Part shown: positions 14,010-15,210 of the stretch, in pieces
Layout of the letters: the number at the start of each line of letters is the position of its first letter
How positions within the stretch are numbered: the stretch's first letter is position 1
NCBI GenBank assembly: GCA_030672555.1
Contig: DAOVGD010000058.1
Coordinates: 1 to 15,210 of the forward strand
Length of the DNA stretch: 15,210 nt
Direction: 5' to 3'
DNA from: Desulfobacterales bacterium
Lineage (GTDB): Bacteria > Desulfobacterota > Desulfobacteria > Desulfobacterales > C00003106
Program-made: the position numbers and the translations under genes
Notes under the pieces: model-generated
Database searches by the model: none
What the model saw: the letters and a program-made list of their open reading frames with translations, nothing else
What the model was told of the DNA's origin: nothing

Positions 14010-14199
14010 GTAACTACTCAGGGTTGTCAGGTTCAGGGTTCACGGTTGCTCGCCTTGCTCTCTTCACATTTACAAGGCAGCATAGAGTTTCTTCTAAACT
14101 CCGTTGCAAGAACCGGATGAATTCCGCATTCGTATAGCCTCTCTTTCATCAGTTTAACCTTGAACCGTGAACCCCTGAACTGTGAACCTGAGCAGTTAC
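14010..14199. repeat. Long inverted repeat built of GGTTCAN heptamers, with a 108-nt insert
   Basis: The left arm 14010-14047 and the right arm 14156-14199 are reverse complements with small gaps: both contain GTAACT, CTCAGG, TTCAGGG and TTCACGGTT in the same order. Inside each arm 7- to 8-bp units such as GGTTCAG and GGTTCAC repeat. The insert 14048-14155 is unique sequence with a short open stretch on the - strand reading MKERLYECGIHPVLATEFRR and on, without a credible start of its own. The 333-nt gap 13917-14249 thus holds only repeats: this element, the octamer array to its left and the CGTG array to its right. Confidence 0.75.
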
Positions 14200-14210
14200 C
14201 TCTTTTTTTT

Positions 14211-14242
14211 CGTGCTTTCGTACTTTCGTGTTTTCGTGATGA
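14211..14242. repeat. CGTGNTTT octamer array
   Basis: Four 8-bp units, CGTGCTTT, CGTACTTT, CGTGTTTT and CGTGATGA, follow a run of eight T. On the - strand this is the CACGAAAG/CACGAAAA type of repeat, which I recall as common between genes in many bacterial genomes. It starts just downstream of the Hdr-like gene's stop, 7 nt beyond it in the - direction. Confidence 0.75.
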
Positions 14243-14249
14243 TTCTTTT

Positions 14250-15210
14250 TCACCTGGTGCCTTCTCCAAATCTTTTGACCGCCAGATTTTTTAATTGATA
14301 AAAAAGATCAGTTACGTCCACATTCTGAGGGCAGTGTTCCTGGCATTGATAACAGGTCACACAATCCCAGAGCATCCTTGGGCCGGAGGCCATATCAATC
14401 AGACCCAAACCGAGACAGCACATTATTTGGTGCGGCAATAGGCCCAGGGCCTTTTCAGGATTGTCGTAGTTCCCTACCACGGGGCATATCGTAGTACAGT
14501 TCTGACAGCCAAAACAATAGGCAAAGGTATTATCCTCAGGTCTTTGACCCAGTCCCTCCAATTTCCCGTCTTTGAGAGACAGATGCCTGTCTTGCTCCAT
14601 TAGCAAATCGAATTCGCCGGCCACAGCCTGTCTTGCCGTTTCAAGGGGGATGGAATAGACATCTGGTAACAGCTTCTCCCGATTCAGGCCCCGGACAAAA
14701 GAAAATGGAGAAAGAATCAACGGTTCCGGATACCCTCTTTGAATCAAATCCTCCCTTACGGTGAGCCACAATTCTTTCAGGTTGATCCCTGCCGGGCAAA
14801 CCACGGTGCACCGATCGCAATTCGTACAAAGGTGAACTCCTTCCTGAATAGCTCTCAACTCTGTCCGGCTGAGATCTTTTCCAGCAGTCAGGGACTTCAG
14901 AAAGGGCATCTTTTCTGAAGGTAGAACATATTCATTGCTCAGAGCCTCAAATGCCATAATCATAGAGCACCTGAGACTGCAGGTCCCGCAGTGCACGCAG
15001 GCATCCAGCTCCATAGCTTGCCTTGTTGCAATGTTTGCCGGGTTTGATTTCTCCTTTTCCATGACAGCGTTGGCAAGCAAACTTATGGGGGTGGCGATGA
15101 TATGGAACATCTTGCTGAAAGGGAGGTAGGCCAGACCAAAAAAGCAGGCAAGGATGTGAATATACCACAAAACGTTAGAGCTTCCCACCCGGTCCAACGT
15201 TAAAGCAATC
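14250..15210 (-). CDS. Membrane HdrC-like protein with four [4Fe-4S] sites, 5' end outside the window
   Basis: The frame is open to the right edge, so the true start is outside; the TTG at 15197 is internal, with in-frame codons for IALT before it. Numbering from that TTG, residues 8-45 are the end of a NarI/DsrM-like membrane domain (WYIHILACFFGLAYLPFSKM, with H14 and H32 as possible heme ligands). Four CxxCxxCxxxC motifs follow, as two HdrC-like pairs: C67-C77 and C124-C134, then C228-C238 and C279-C289. The product probably passes electrons between the quinone pool and a soluble partner. Double-pair architecture without an HdrB/HdrD CCG domain is unusual. No CCG gene follows; the next gene is a phosphatase. 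Related membrane FeS oxidoreductases work with ETF, sulfite or sulfate reduction modules, but the partner here is unknown. Confidence 0.85.
   Translation of the reverse strand, partial: IALTLDRVGSSNVLWYIHILACFFGLAYLPFSKMFHIIATPISLLANAVMEKEKSNPANIATRQAMELDACVHCGTCSLRCSMIMAFEALSNEYVLPSEKMPFLKSLTAGKDLSRTELRAIQEGVHLCTNCDRCTVVCPAGINLKELWLTVREDLIQRGYPEPLILSPFSFVRGLNREKLLPDVYSIPLETARQAVAGEFDLLMEQDRHLSLKDGKLEGLGQRPEDNTFAYCFGCQNCTTICPVVGNYDNPEKALGLLPHQIMCCLGLGLIDMASGPRMLWDCVTCYQCQEHCPQNVDVTDLFYQLKNLAVKRFGEGTR

Noticed and set aside
14033..14269. 78-codon - strand open frame as a gene
   Set aside because: It starts with TTG inside the Hdr-like gene and runs through two repeat arrays (the KHESTKARKKR and SQFRGSRFKV segments); only the insert part looks non-repetitive and it has no ribosome site.

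Overview
The window looks like chromosomal DNA from an anaerobic bacterium, most likely a sulfate-reducing or syntrophic member of the Desulfobacterota (former Deltaproteobacteria). The pointers are a membrane heterodisulfide-reductase-like iron-sulfur protein at the right edge, a siroheme-branch dehydrogenase grouped with ccsA and hemA, and a GRDB-family protein. This assignment is inference from gene families, not a database match. No rRNA, tRNA, CRISPR array or insertion sequence was seen.

Layout. Positions 117-1123 (+) hold a VapBC-type toxin-antitoxin pair (AbrB-fold antitoxin and PIN toxin overlapping by ATGA) and a YajD-family HNH nuclease; a divergent gene may start at position 8 and leave the window. 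Everything from 1160 to the right edge is on the - strand. In transcription order (right to left) it reads: the 5'-truncated Hdr-like four-cluster Fe-S protein (14250-15210); an inositol-monophosphatase-family enzyme (13134-13916); a chaperone cassette of a DUF2760 membrane protein and two divergent Hsp70s (12854-7342), the second with a ~340-residue extra C-terminal domain; a tetrapyrrole/cytochrome group of precorrin-2 dehydrogenase, CcsA and HemA (7128-4006); FabD-like acyltransferase tightly coupled to a GRDB-family protein (3866-2083); and an exported LolA-like protein (2017-1160).

How the genes fit together. HemA makes glutamate-1-semialdehyde, the first committed precursor of tetrapyrroles. 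The precorrin-2 dehydrogenase leads to sirohydrochlorin/siroheme, and CcsA takes part in heme delivery for c-type cytochromes, so these three form a coherent supply line for siroheme and cytochrome c. The DUF2760-Hsp70-Hsp70 cassette looks like a self-contained chaperone unit with a membrane partner and with no J-protein or GrpE beside it. It is the best candidate here for a poorly described system.

The second theme is the spaces between genes. Nearly every gap along the - strand run outside the Hsp70 cassette contains short degenerate arrays of 7- or 8-bp units, mostly arranged as inverted pairs able to fold into long hairpins. At least five different unit sequences follow this one architecture, and three of the elements overlap or lie within 5 nt of the stop codon of the gene upstream in transcription. 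One supplies the last codons of a gene and another extends an open frame falsely upstream of a start. A possible 2-oxoacid:ferredoxin oxidoreductase beta-subunit remnant lies between the IMPase-family gene and the DUF2760 gene.
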